From NCBI GenBank assembly GCA_907163375.1, contig CAJQUW010007494.1, positions 1 through 64,000 on the forward strand: a stretch of 64,000 bases of DNA, in the 5' to 3' direction. Position numbers and translations under genes: made by a program. The first letter of the stretch is position 1. Each line of letters starts with the position of its first letter. This DNA comes from Prostheceraeus crozeri. Its lineage: Eukaryota; Platyhelminthes; Polycladida; Euryleptidae. Shown piece by piece: positions 21,568-28,717 of this stretch. The notes under the pieces were generated by a model, which saw only the letters and a list, made by a program, of their open reading frames with translations, ran no database searches and was not told the DNA's origin.

Positions 21568-21784
21568 CAGTCTATCATTTTTGAAGATTCGTACCAGCAG
21601 TTACAGTTTGTGTTATGAACCCGAACTTTTTCCTGCAGCTCTCATTAGTTGTTGGTTACCTGTGCATGTGGCAATCTTTCATAATAGTAAAGTGATAATT
21701 ACTGGACTAAAATCTCATGTACAAGCAAATATGATCCTAGACTATCTCATTGAGTATGTACGTACCCAGCGGATTGTAAAATAA
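21239..21784 (+). CDS. TATA-binding protein (TBP) homologue carried by Polinton-1
   Basis: 181 residues, the length of the TBP core. ATG 21239 is chosen because homology begins right after it. Lobe 1 spans about 7-89: the block TKIDLTTLHQQLPNSKYYPGR parallels the TBP pattern [21 protein letters not shown] and is followed by LQLFPNGTVQILGA. Lobe 2 spans about 97-175, with VDNMVIST, CYEPELFPAALI, VAIFHNSKVIITGLKS. The YEPELFP string is identical to eukaryotic TBP. Phe residues at 56, 131 and 147 fall at DNA-kinking positions of TBP. No N-terminal domain is present. The likely role is recognising TATA boxes of the element, or competing with host TBP; both are inference. Confidence 0.88.
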   Translation: MKRHRYTIVNILRRFRLYTKIDLTTLHQQLPNSKYYPGRPQMLVVKMNNSRNLQLFPNGTVQILGALSHSSAQSMRLELQRLLRRIWKRERCVMSNLTVDNMVISTQLSDSLSFLKIRTSSYSLCYEPELFPAALISCWLPVHVAIFHNSKVIITGLKSHVQANMILDYLIEYVRTQRIVK

Positions 21785-21815
21785 AAAACAATTTTTCCAA
21801 CATGATGTTTTTATT
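21780..21815. terminator. back-to-back polyA signals overlapping two stop codons
   Basis: AATAAA (21780-21785) overlaps the stop of the TBP-like gene. The reverse-strand AATAAA (21810-21815) overlaps the stop of the protease gene. The two genes converge with only 26 nt between them. Confidence 0.6.
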
Positions 21816-22272
21816 TCAAATCATGATAGAACTTACAAATCATTTTTTCATTAGAGGATGGATTACATGAAAAGTTTTGAATAACAGATGCAAATCGAGA
21901 TACATGTAAACGTCTTAAGATGAAGTACAGTACAAAAGCACCACACGTTGATGAAAGTGGATGTTGTAGTATGCGTTCATTTCGCTGATATTGACGCGTA
22001 TGTTTTCTCAACCACTGCTGTGTTGGTATATTTGGAGGTTGAGCAAGAGAGTCAAATAGTTCACCACGTCGGTCTTCTCCAATAAAGATCGCTTTCCAAT
22101 GCTCACCGCCTAAATTCTGTGAATGAGTGTTTAGCACAATAAAGATGGGATAGTGATTTACTGCAGGTGGTAAGGTATCGAGTGAATAGACATTATCGAA
22201 AGCTTTCAACGTCGCTTCGTCTGCATTACGCTGCACTTTAGTCTTAATATCGTCAGCAGTCAACCAACTCAT
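21811..22272 (-). CDS. PRO: adenain-type cysteine protease (maturation protease)
   Basis: 153 residues. It cleaves capsid precursors in Polinton- and adenovirus-like virions. The catalytic set is visible in family order: His58 in GGEHWKAIF, Asp74 in LFDSLAQ, Gln103 and Cys110 in SSTCGAFVLYF. Its ATG overlaps the stop of the capsid gene (TAATG), so the two are probably translated from one message. Length is close to the short Polinton proteases. Confidence 0.9.
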   Translation of the reverse strand: MSWLTADDIKTKVQRNADEATLKAFDNVYSLDTLPPAVNHYPIFIVLNTHSQNLGGEHWKAIFIGEDRRGELFDSLAQPPNIPTQQWLRKHTRQYQRNERILQHPLSSTCGAFVLYFILRRLHVSRFASVIQNFSCNPSSNEKMICKFYHDLK

Positions 22273-23549
22273 TAACGATTATACTGAAGAATCACGTCAC
22301 GATACTTTGTAATTTCAATATTAGAATCGAAGACTGCATAAATTAATACATTGATCGTCTCAGGTAGTGTTCTTTTGAACGTCAAATCCAAACGAATATT
22401 ATGAGGCACGTTCGCTTGACGATAGGGTGCACTAATATCGCTGTCAGCAGTCAAATCAAATGCATAAATAGTATATCCACTCTTAAACTCTTTCATAGTC
22501 AGTCCGTTGGTGTCATCCGTATTGTAAAAGCCAAAGACATCCATAAAATCAACATAACTGCGCATAAATTGATCCGAAGCAAAATCTGGTTTGTAGGGTG
22601 GACCAGGATGACTCACACCATTTACACGTAAAGCAATTTCACTTAATTGATTGTGTTTAAAATTGAAAGGATTCTTCTTTATATTACCATTAAATGCATC
22701 ATTTTCAACCATTGCCACCATGAGGAGCTTCGGTGCTTCCGATGGAAAGAGGCCATCTTTCATGAAACTCTTTTGATCTTTCGGAATTGTAAAGGTGAGA
22801 AGCTTTGTATGCTGAACGGGGTAAATGGCATTTTGGCGGTTAAGGCCTTCAGCATGCCCTCTAATGACACTTGGATTCGGTACTACTCGACGAATGTAAA
22901 GTGCAATATCTTCCACATGAATTCTAAAATTGTCAACTTTAGCAAATGCATTCAGCGCAAATTCAGGCTTATTCAATGTCAGCTTGAGTCGCATGCTGGT
23001 ATTACACAGTAAAAACTTTGACTGTCTAAAGAAGTCTAAATTCAGCGGACCATATAGCTGACATACTCTACTATCTTTAATCATAGCAGATCGCTTTACA
23101 AAGCCACTGTTTGTTTCAACATCAAATTTTCCTGCTTCATCTCTATACCATCCCATGGCTTCCATATGACTTTTTTGTGCTGCTGGATGAAACTGTGATA
23201 CATGATTGAAATATGATTTATAGGGATAATCGCTTTGACCACCTTCCACCTGCTGCTCTCCAATCGTTAGAGAAACATCACGAAGTAATGTAGTCAATGG
23301 TAAATTGTTCAGTCCAACTTTATGTGCATCGTCAATAGCAGTTCCATCTGCTTGCTGAATTCTAAACCTCAAATCAAGCATCGCATAACTCAAATCTATG
23401 TAGTCATCACTACCACCAGGAATAACAAATTCAATGGGGGCAGCATTCTCAGCTGTTCGAGGATGATAATCTACAATACTTGAACTAAGAATATCTGTCT
23501 GTATGGCTTGTTGATCGAACAAACAAAAACCGGAAGTTTTACACTCCAT
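22272..23549 (-). CDS. MCP: major capsid protein (hexon-like, F54H12.2-like)
   Basis: 425 residues. Near the N-terminus the strong family block PIEFVIPGGSDDYIDLSYAM is followed by LDLRFRI, then LNNLPLTTLLRDVSLTIG. This is the protein widely annotated in invertebrate genomes as F54H12.2-like, which I take as the double jelly-roll capsid protein because of size, beta content and its place next to protease and ATPase. Further conserved parts are SYFNHVSQFHPAAQKSHMEA and a C-terminal NVLIYAVFDSNIEI. The start is two nt after the stop of the upstream basic protein gene. Confidence 0.82.
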   Translation of the reverse strand: MECKTSGFCLFDQQAIQTDILSSSIVDYHPRTAENAAPIEFVIPGGSDDYIDLSYAMLDLRFRIQQADGTAIDDAHKVGLNNLPLTTLLRDVSLTIGEQQVEGGQSDYPYKSYFNHVSQFHPAAQKSHMEAMGWYRDEAGKFDVETNSGFVKRSAMIKDSRVCQLYGPLNLDFFRQSKFLLCNTSMRLKLTLNKPEFALNAFAKVDNFRIHVEDIALYIRRVVPNPSVIRGHAEGLNRQNAIYPVQHTKLLTFTIPKDQKSFMKDGLFPSEAPKLLMVAMVENDAFNGNIKKNPFNFKHNQLSEIALRVNGVSHPGPPYKPDFASDQFMRSYVDFMDVFGFYNTDDTNGLTMKEFKSGYTIYAFDLTADSDISAPYRQANVPHNIRLDLTFKRTLPETINVLIYAVFDSNIEITKYRDVILQYNR

Positions 23550-23551
23550 GA

Positions 23552-24007
23552 TTAGAAGTTATAGCAGCGTCGTCGTTTAGCGCCTGATGAATGATTAGAG
23601 CCTCTGCGACGTTTGCGTGAATGCCTTTTGACTGAAGATCGCACCTTACCAGCTCCGCGATGTTTCCTCCTTCCTTTTTTCATTCGTTTAGGTGATTTCT
23701 TTCCTTGAGTAACACCAGCAATGGTCTGCTTCAATGTTTTTAAACCGCGTTCCTTCCCACGATTCAACAAACTGCTCTTAAAACTTCTACCTCTGGAAAG
23801 ATCACTAGCAACATCACCAGCAAAGCCAACGGCATTACTTAAAACATTTCGTTTTAAAGATCTACCGACATTGGATATGAGAGGTGCTACAACAGATTTC
23901 AGTGCACCAAGTATGCTACCTCCACGTTGGCGGCGAGCGCCGATGTAAATTTGTCCTCCACCACTTACATAGGAGGGTCGTGAATAAAATGAGGCAGTTG
24001 GATTCAT
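23552..24007 (-). CDS. basic core-like minor virion protein
   Basis: 151 residues, very rich in Arg/Lys in the last third (KRMKKGRRKHRG, KRHSRKRRRG). A Gly-rich amphipathic part precedes it (RRQRGGSILGALKSVVAPLI). The layout is like adenovirus core/cement proteins (protein X or VI type), which bind DNA or membranes inside the capsid. It is placed directly before the capsid gene. Confidence 0.65.
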   Translation of the reverse strand: MNPTASFYSRPSYVSGGGQIYIGARRQRGGSILGALKSVVAPLISNVGRSLKRNVLSNAVGFAGDVASDLSRGRSFKSSLLNRGKERGLKTLKQTIAGVTQGKKSPKRMKKGRRKHRGAGKVRSSVKRHSRKRRRGSNHSSGAKRRRCYNF

Positions 24008-24038
24008 AGCTCAAACCCTAAACATTGTTAGTTACAAC

Positions 24039-24045
24039 TTTGCAT
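24039..24045 (-). promoter_or_regulatory. ATGCAAAGTTG motif before the core-like gene
   Basis: The plus strand shows CAACTTTGCAT ending at 24045; the gene-strand reading is ATGCAAAGTTG, about 30 nt before ATG 24007. Confidence 0.45.
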
Positions 24046-24048
24046 GAA

Positions 24049-25137
24049 TCACTGTCGATCACTTAGATGAAAGATGTCGGCACGACGCATCCAAGAGTTC
24101 ATACTTGAAGGATAACCAGTCCATTTAACAAGACACCATTCTTCACCTTGCCGTTTTTTACATCGAATGATTTTCTCTACCAAATATGTTTCACTTTCAG
24201 TGACTACCTCAATCTCATCGCGGTGAAAGCTACCCTCAATTTCTTCATTATCGTAATCTTTCAACTTGTAGGTGGTCGGAGAGTCTTTTTGATTAATCCT
24301 TGATACTGTAAATACCTCCTCTGTCCAATTCGGGAGGTACCCTTTAGCAAAAACACTTTTCACTTTTGAGATACGAACTTTATCACCAATTTTCACATCA
24401 CTTTTCACATGAGTGCGTTTACGTTGGAATGATTCGCGCACTTTATCTACATTGTCAGCATTTACATCTACTGGTCTGAGTCCAATAGAACGATGGATAG
24501 AGTGATTGTAGGCATGGAGTGTATCTTGTAGAACCTTTGTCCAATTTTGTGTCAAGTTGGCAGTAAAATGTCGCCACAAGCGATTTTTTAATGTGCGATT
24601 AAAACGTTCAACGAGTGCAGCTTTATAAGCGCTCTTTACACTAAACAACTCAATGTCATGCCTCTCAAATAATCTTGTCACATGCTGATTTTCAAACTCT
24701 TTTCCTTGATCACTCTGAATTCTTTTTGGAATGCGACCTTCTCGAAAAATTGTTTGGAATGCTTTTGCTACTCCTTTCCCTTCTTTAGTTTTTAAAGGTT
24801 GAGCCCACGCATAACGCGAGAAAATATCAATGACGGTTAAAATAAAATTATTGCCCGAGTTATGTTTTGAAATGGAGGCAACATCACACAAATCTGCTTG
24901 CCACTGTTCATCGATGTCATGAACAATATAATGGCGGGTGCGGTACTTCTTTTTCGCTTGTTTGTGGAGTGTATAGGTAGCCTGACCCTTTAACCATCGT
25001 TTTACTTGTGATTGTGGAAGACCACTCGCTTTTGATAATTTCTTGATAGATGCAAATCCTGCCGGATGTTTTACATCATAATAGATTGACTTCAAACGTT
25101 CAGTCGATGACGGCTGACTCTTTTTCCTCCTTCTCAT
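24049..25137 (-). CDS. INT: integrase (rve, DDE) with C-terminal chromodomain
   Basis: Joins the element to host DNA. I start it at ATG 25137, because conserved sequence (MRRRKKSQ, SIYYDVKHPAGF) begins there; the frame is open to 25269. Counted on that longer frame, the catalytic triad is D126 (QADLCD), D187 (QSDQGKEF) and E221 (LVERFNR). A helix-turn-helix-like N-terminal part (SQVKRWLKGQATYTLHK) precedes the core. A chromodomain (VEKIIRCKKR, CLVKWTGYPSSMNSW) ends the protein, as in chromodomain integrases of Polintons. Confidence 0.93.
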   Translation of the reverse strand: MRRRKKSQPSSTERLKSIYYDVKHPAGFASIKKLSKASGLPQSQVKRWLKGQATYTLHKQAKKKYRTRHYIVHDIDEQWQADLCDVASISKHNSGNNFILTVIDIFSRYAWAQPLKTKEGKGVAKAFQTIFREGRIPKRIQSDQGKEFENQHVTRLFERHDIELFSVKSAYKAALVERFNRTLKNRLWRHFTANLTQNWTKVLQDTLHAYNHSIHRSIGLRPVDVNADNVDKVRESFQRKRTHVKSDVKIGDKVRISKVKSVFAKGYLPNWTEEVFTVSRINQKDSPTTYKLKDYDNEEIEGSFHRDEIEVVTESETYLVEKIIRCKKRQGEEWCLVKWTGYPSSMNSWMRRADIFHLSDRQ

Positions 25138-25315
25138 CTTTTTGTTTTCTTGCCTTTCTACATTTACAACAACTGCAGCATTTAGCTTTAGCGGTTTTGC
25201 GATCGTGTTCACATTGCTTAGGGGTTTCATTATGAGAGCTGGCGCAGCAAGTGCAAGTGACAACGACATTCACCTCTGGCGGCTCATTACATGGCAAGCA
25301 ACACATCTGCTTCAT
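25100..25315 (-). CDS. small cysteine-rich protein overlapping the integrase start
   Basis: 71 residues with about 14 Cys, several in CC pairs (MKQMCCLPC, TCTCCASSH, KCCSCCKCRK), and a charged tail. It overlaps the first codons of the integrase in another frame. Cys spacing suggests metal binding, but no known family fits. The high density of Cys is unlikely in a chance frame, yet it is short. Confidence 0.4.
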   Translation of the reverse strand: MKQMCCLPCNEPPEVNVVVTCTCCASSHNETPKQCEHDRKTAKAKCCSCCKCRKARKQKDEKEEKESAVID

Positions 25316-25316
25316 A

Positions 25317-25577
25317 TTAATAGTCTGAGAACATGTATTTCCTAGGAGGAGCTGTTTTACGTTTTCCTTTTACCAGTTTTAGTGGCGATGTAGATCTACG
25401 TCGAGTTCTTCCTCTTGTTTGCTTAGTGAGTGTGGGAGGGGATGTAGCAGGTGACGTCTTAAACCAATTTGTTGGCATTTTCATCGCCTGAAGCATTGGA
25501 GTAGTAGCCACTGTTGAATCAAGTTCTTTCAATGTCTCATTATTTAAAGCAAATTTTGGCACATTATGCTTTTTCAA
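25317..25577 (-). CDS. small basic protein, 86 aa frame
   Basis: A basic, Thr/Pro/Ser-rich product (LTKQTRGRTRRRSTSPLKLV, KGKRKTAPPRKYMFSDY). It follows the 25574-26008 gene with a four-base overlap. The nearest conventional start is unclear. It could be a DNA-binding minor core protein. No family is recognised. Confidence 0.45.
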   Translation of the reverse strand: MKKHNVPKFALNNETLKELDSTVATTPMLQAMKMPTNWFKTSPATSPPTLTKQTRGRTRRRSTSPLKLVKGKRKTAPPRKYMFSDY

Positions 25578-26008
25578 TAGTTTAAGAAAGTATGACCAAC
25601 CAGTGGAACATAGCCCTGACGGCGCTTTCTACGTGTCGCATACTGAATCAAGTCTTCATAACGTGAAGCATCAATCACTTTATTTTCATCTGTAATGATT
25701 TCTCCTCTATCATTTACATTGAGATGGGGTTCAATACTGTTGAAAAGAGATATGGCATGTGCGCGAGATGCTAAAGGTGTAGCAGTCGATACAGAGTCAC
25801 GCATCTTATTCTTCAAGTTTTTCAATTGCTCAACAGTTTCCGATTGTAATAATACAGCACGATGTGGATCTTTGATGTGAACATTTTGCTGATAATCTAT
25901 TTCTTTCCTATACATTTGATTTGCAAGAGGTTGCTTTACTTGCTGCATGGCAGTCAATTGTACATATTCATCCTGAGGAATAACAATCATGCGAGAATAA
26001 GAACTCAT
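25574..26008 (-). CDS. conserved Polinton protein, 144 aa
   Basis: The N-terminal pattern is IPQDEYVQLTAMQQVKQPLAN, and the C-terminal part has ASRYEDLIQYATRRKRRQGYVP. Proteins with this layout (an acidic helix near the N-terminus, a basic YATR-KRR block near the C-terminus) sit near ATPase and integrase in many invertebrate Polintons as I remember them. The function is unknown; a minor virion role is a guess. Its ATG overlaps the ATPase stop as ATGA. Confidence 0.6.
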   Translation of the reverse strand: MSSYSRMIVIPQDEYVQLTAMQQVKQPLANQMYRKEIDYQQNVHIKDPHRAVLLQSETVEQLKNLKNKMRDSVSTATPLASRAHAISLFNSIEPHLNVNDRGEIITDENKVIDASRYEDLIQYATRRKRRQGYVPLVGHTFLNY

Positions 26009-26623
26009 AGTTTGTAGATAATCATGGGAGTTTTCAAAATATCACTTCGAAATCTAAATTCTTCCGGACACTCTTGCGTAAAGTCAATGAATAAGTAACC
26101 GTATGGTTTTTCAGTAGCTGCTTGAAAAATTTCAATTAAGGCTTTTGATCCTCTGGGTGCAACTTGTCGCGCTAAAATTTCAAATTGACTTTTATCTCGC
26201 GGATTCTTGAAAATAGCATAATAGTGTGTATTCAGGTTTCGTGTACGAGCTTCTTTTCCATCAGGAAATAAATTTTGTGTAATATAGATGATAAAACACC
26301 TTTTATGGTGTGCTGCGCGAGTGAACATATCTGTAACATCTTTTGAATTCTTACTTTCTTTTAATAAATCATCCAATACAACAACATCATTAGACTGAAG
26401 TTTATCCACTGGAATAATTCCTTCATGTCGAATAAAGTTGCGACTTTGCAATTCCTGAAACAGCGACGGTTGATAAATACCATAACACCAAATCACTCGA
26501 TTGATAGGTTCCTTAAACAACTCCCTTCTTTTATCCAATAAATTCAGCGTGAAAACAGTTTTACCTGCATGAGATGACCTGATACAGTCAGAACTTTATC
26601 ACATTGAAGTCTGAAATCCATTT
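26005..26623 (-). CDS. ATP: packaging ATPase (A32/FtsK-HerA-like)
   Basis: A DNA-packaging motor. The 177-residue frame at 26005-26538 holds the Walker B-like DVVVLDDLL, then the family block CFIIYITQNLFP and NTHYYAIFKNPRD. Sequence upstream to about 26620 also looks like part of this gene. It lies at the head of the tightly packed minus-strand block that includes integrase, capsid and protease genes. This is the one core gene of Polinton-1 that may be broken. Confidence 0.8.
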
Positions 26624-26642
26624 TATTACTTTGAGACTCAAC

Positions 26643-26650
26643 ATTTGCAT
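26643..26650 (-). promoter_or_regulatory. ATGCAAAT octamer before the ATPase gene
   Basis: ATTTGCAT is the exact POU/Oct octamer; the gene-strand reading is ATGCAAATGTTG. Confidence 0.5.
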
Positions 26651-26652
26651 AA

Positions 26653-27009
26653 TTAACGCTTAGAGCCAAAGATATTTCCCAATAGGTTGCCCACGGCAGG
26701 AGCTATCATTGGAAGTATTGCTGAAAGGAAACCGCCCTTTTGTGTTAGAGTTTTCCTCTTTCTTTGAAGGGCGACTTTAGGATTGGAGATGAAACGCAAT
26801 TTCGTAGCATATCGCTTAAGTAACTTTCGTTGTTTTGGCGCTAATTTCTTCGTCCTCAACTTCCTCACATGAGAAATAATTTCACAAATGAATTTATCGT
26901 TAGCATGTCGTATAGCATTGTATCGCTGATTTGCTTTCATTCGTCGGAGAGCTTGAATGGCTGAAGAAAACTTTTGACTTTTACGTTTCGTCATTTTACG
27001 TTTCGCCAT
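26653..27009 (-). CDS. basic minor virion protein with C-terminal amphipathic helix
   Basis: 118 residues. A highly basic N-terminal two-thirds (MAKRKMTKRKSQKF, LAPKQRKLLKRYATKLRF) is followed by TQKGGFLSAILPMIAPAVGN, a Gly/hydrophobic amphipathic segment. The KGGFL-hydrophobic ending is typical of pX/VI-like proteins of adenovirus-related elements. A role in membrane disruption or DNA condensation is inferred. Confidence 0.65.
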   Translation of the reverse strand: MAKRKMTKRKSQKFSSAIQALRRMKANQRYNAIRHANDKFICEIISHVRKLRTKKLAPKQRKLLKRYATKLRFISNPKVALQRKRKTLTQKGGFLSAILPMIAPAVGNLLGNIFGSKR

Positions 27010-27047
27010 TTTCCGTGTTAGTCTTTGCTAAAACCTATCTTTACCAC

Positions 27048-27055
27048 ATTTGCAT
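27048..27055 (-). promoter_or_regulatory. ATGCAAAT octamer before the basic virion protein gene
   Basis: ATTTGCAT on the plus strand; the gene-strand reading is ATGCAAATGTGG, about 40 nt before ATG 27009. Confidence 0.5.
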
Positions 27056-27060
27056 AGGTA

Positions 27061-27390
27061 CTAACTATTGCGACATAAGTGACACTCGAAATGAGCAATG
27101 TCACAGTGGTTACATTGGCAAAGTTGAATGCAATTACGTATGAAACAGCGTTGACAAAAAGCATGCTTACATCTCTTGAAGATGTGCTTTTCATTTCCAT
27201 CCTTTCGCTTACATACATCGCAACACACAGTTTCACCGTTACTGATGTCTATAGCAAGTCTTTTTGAAGATATGAATTTGCTAGCCTTTTCTAAATAATA
27301 GACGCATGTACAGAAGGAATATACTTCGAGAGTGAGCAGACATAGCTCGAAAACCAGTTGTGCTACAATCAAGTACCACTGCATTTTCAA
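27061..27390 (-). CDS. membrane-anchored RING-like protein
   Basis: 109 residues. A hydrophobic N-terminal segment (about 5-35, WYLIVAQLVFELCLLTLEVY) precedes a zinc-finger domain at about 57-106. Its order is CCDVC, KRCKHAFCQRC, CQCNHC, CHLC, a RING/C3HC4-like spacing. Such viral RING proteins are often E3 ubiquitin ligases that target host proteins; that function is inferred. Confidence 0.6.
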   Translation of the reverse strand: MKMQWYLIVAQLVFELCLLTLEVYSFCTCVYYLEKASKFISSKRLAIDISNGETVCCDVCKRKDGNEKHIFKRCKHAFCQRCFIRNCIQLCQCNHCDIAHFECHLCRNS

Positions 27391-27490
27391 TTTTTCTTTA
27401 TGGAAAGTTGAATGTGAATATCTGAAATCGCTTCAATCACTAGACTGCTACCATGATGGTTAAATGCGTTAAGACGTTCAGCAATTTTTA

Positions 27491-27796
27491 TCATATGTCT
27501 TTTAAAAAATTCTTGGGGTGATCTACCACTTCCATTGAATAAGAAGCAAAATGGAAAGAGCGACTTTCCACCTCTTCCTTTCCAAAATGACTAAACTTAA
27601 TTTTCGCAACTAATCGCGCCATGATAATGCTATCAGAGAATGTATTCATTAATTCTAGAAATAGAGTGCTAGCATCATCAACCACTGCTTCGATGTCGGT
27701 CTCATCTTTATGAAAATTTATCACATAATCTTGAACAGCTCCTTTTAAACTTTGCCTATGAAAACGTAATGTTCCGCAGTCGTTTGAGAAAGACAT
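27491..27796 (-). CDS. small protein resembling the polB N-terminal region
   Basis: 101 residues. The stretch with TLFLELMNTFSDSIIMARLV, AKIKFSHFGKEEVESRSFHF and SMEVV follows the same pattern as residues 140-192 of the Polinton-1 polymerase (EALFNNLDNF, KALIYLKIKYVKID, ERLEFHIPS). It may be a free-standing copy of that module. The function of the module is not known to me. Confidence 0.5.
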   Translation of the reverse strand: MSFSNDCGTLRFHRQSLKGAVQDYVINFHKDETDIEAVVDDASTLFLELMNTFSDSIIMARLVAKIKFSHFGKEEVESRSFHFASYSMEVVDHPKNFLKDI

Positions 27797-28074
27797 GATC
27801 GCCCTTTATCTAACCCATCCATTGCATGAAAACAACAACTCTTCTCATAGTAACATTTATTGAATAACGGTAACAAGCATGCATTATAAATCAATGGTTT
27901 GAAAGAGATAAAATAGATACAGCTGGTAACTATCATACAGCGAGCAATGATAACCATACAGGACTTTGGCAGTGTTGAGGTAAGGAGGAAAGAAGCATTG
28001 GTTATGAACGTAGCTACTACAACGAACAGACAAAATAGGAACACACAAATCCTTAAAACGTTTCGTGACTTCAT
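27745..28074 (-). CDS. possible small membrane protein overlapping two genes
   Basis: 109 residues with two hydrophobic segments near the N-terminus (VLRICVFLFCLFVVVATFI and MVIIARCMIVTSCIYFI). It overlaps the end of the 27884-28363 gene and the start of the 27491-27796 gene in another frame. It may be real or a chance frame. Confidence 0.3.
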   Translation of the reverse strand: MKSRNVLRICVFLFCLFVVVATFITNASFLLTSTLPKSCMVIIARCMIVTSCIYFISFKPLIYNACLLPLFNKCYYEKSCCFHAMDGLDKGRSCLSQTTAEHYVFIGKV

Positions 28075-28363
28075 GATAATGTTGATTCACTCTACTATCC
28101 CAAGGCGGGAGCAAAATATCATCAATGATTAGATTGGGAAATACTTTCCTCTCCTTACCAGGATTATTACAAAAGATGCGTATAACATTGAAAGTAGCTA
28201 ACCATCGTTTAAAGTCAATAAGAAGAGCACTTTCACAAGAAAAGCCATAGTCTTGCAAATATTTCAGATTAAGTCCATGAATGTGTTTTCTCGCCCATTG
28301 ATCAACATTGGGATCGCAGTTGGCATGTTGATGATAGACAGTAAAACAATCTGATATGTCCAA
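27884..28363 (-). CDS. unknown Polinton-1 protein, 159 aa
   Basis: Contains LLIDFKRWLATFNVIRIFCN followed by NPGKERKVFPNLIIDDILLPPW. The ILLPPW-x-x-R pattern and the Trp/Phe-rich middle look like a folded domain. I recall similar unnamed proteins beside invertebrate Polinton polymerases, but cannot assign a function. The C-terminal 50 residues are Tyr/Phe-rich. Confidence 0.5.
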   Translation of the reverse strand: MDISDCFTVYHQHANCDPNVDQWARKHIHGLNLKYLQDYGFSCESALLIDFKRWLATFNVIRIFCNNPGKERKVFPNLIIDDILLPPWDSRVNQHYHEVTKRFKDLCVPILSVRCSSYVHNQCFFPPYLNTAKVLYGYHCSLYDSYQLYLFYLFQTIDL

Positions 28364-28468
28364 TTGTTCATAGCAATAGCACTGAGCTCCTGTACAGGTT
28401 CACCCTCACAATCCATAAAAATGATGATAGAAGCCTAAAACGGAAATTTACACATCTAAGGAAACGTT

Positions 28469-28717
28469 CTATAACATATTACAAAATGAAGAATTACATC
28501 GATGCTTTTCACGACAAAATACACAAATGATATGATGGCAACGAAGAAGTAAAATGTATCTAATAAGACCACGTCTACGACACTCAAAGCACATAAGCGA
28601 ATTGTCATAGGGTAGAGTTAGGAAAGGACTAGTAATTCTCCTTCTTTGATTTGCGTTTTGATGTAGCATTCTTCTCCGACTTGCGCTTCGTACCACTGCT
28701 GTTAAGGATTTGATCAA
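28469..28717 (-). CDS. second small RING-like protein
   Basis: 82 residues. A basic N-terminal half is followed by CFECRRRG, LLRCHHIICVFC, and CNSSFC, a compact C-x2-C / C-x-H-x3-C-x2-C / C-x5-C arrangement like a short RING finger. It overlaps the end of the gene upstream by 89 nt in another frame. Confidence 0.45.
   Translation of the reverse strand: MIKSLTAVVRSASRRRMLHQNANQRRRITSPFLTLPYDNSLMCFECRRRGLIRYILLLRCHHIICVFCREKHRCNSSFCNML

Noticed and set aside
24049-25269. Integrase of an LTR retrotransposon
   Set aside because: No reverse transcriptase, gag or LTRs are nearby. Its neighbours are adenain-type protease, capsid and ATPase genes, as in Polintons.
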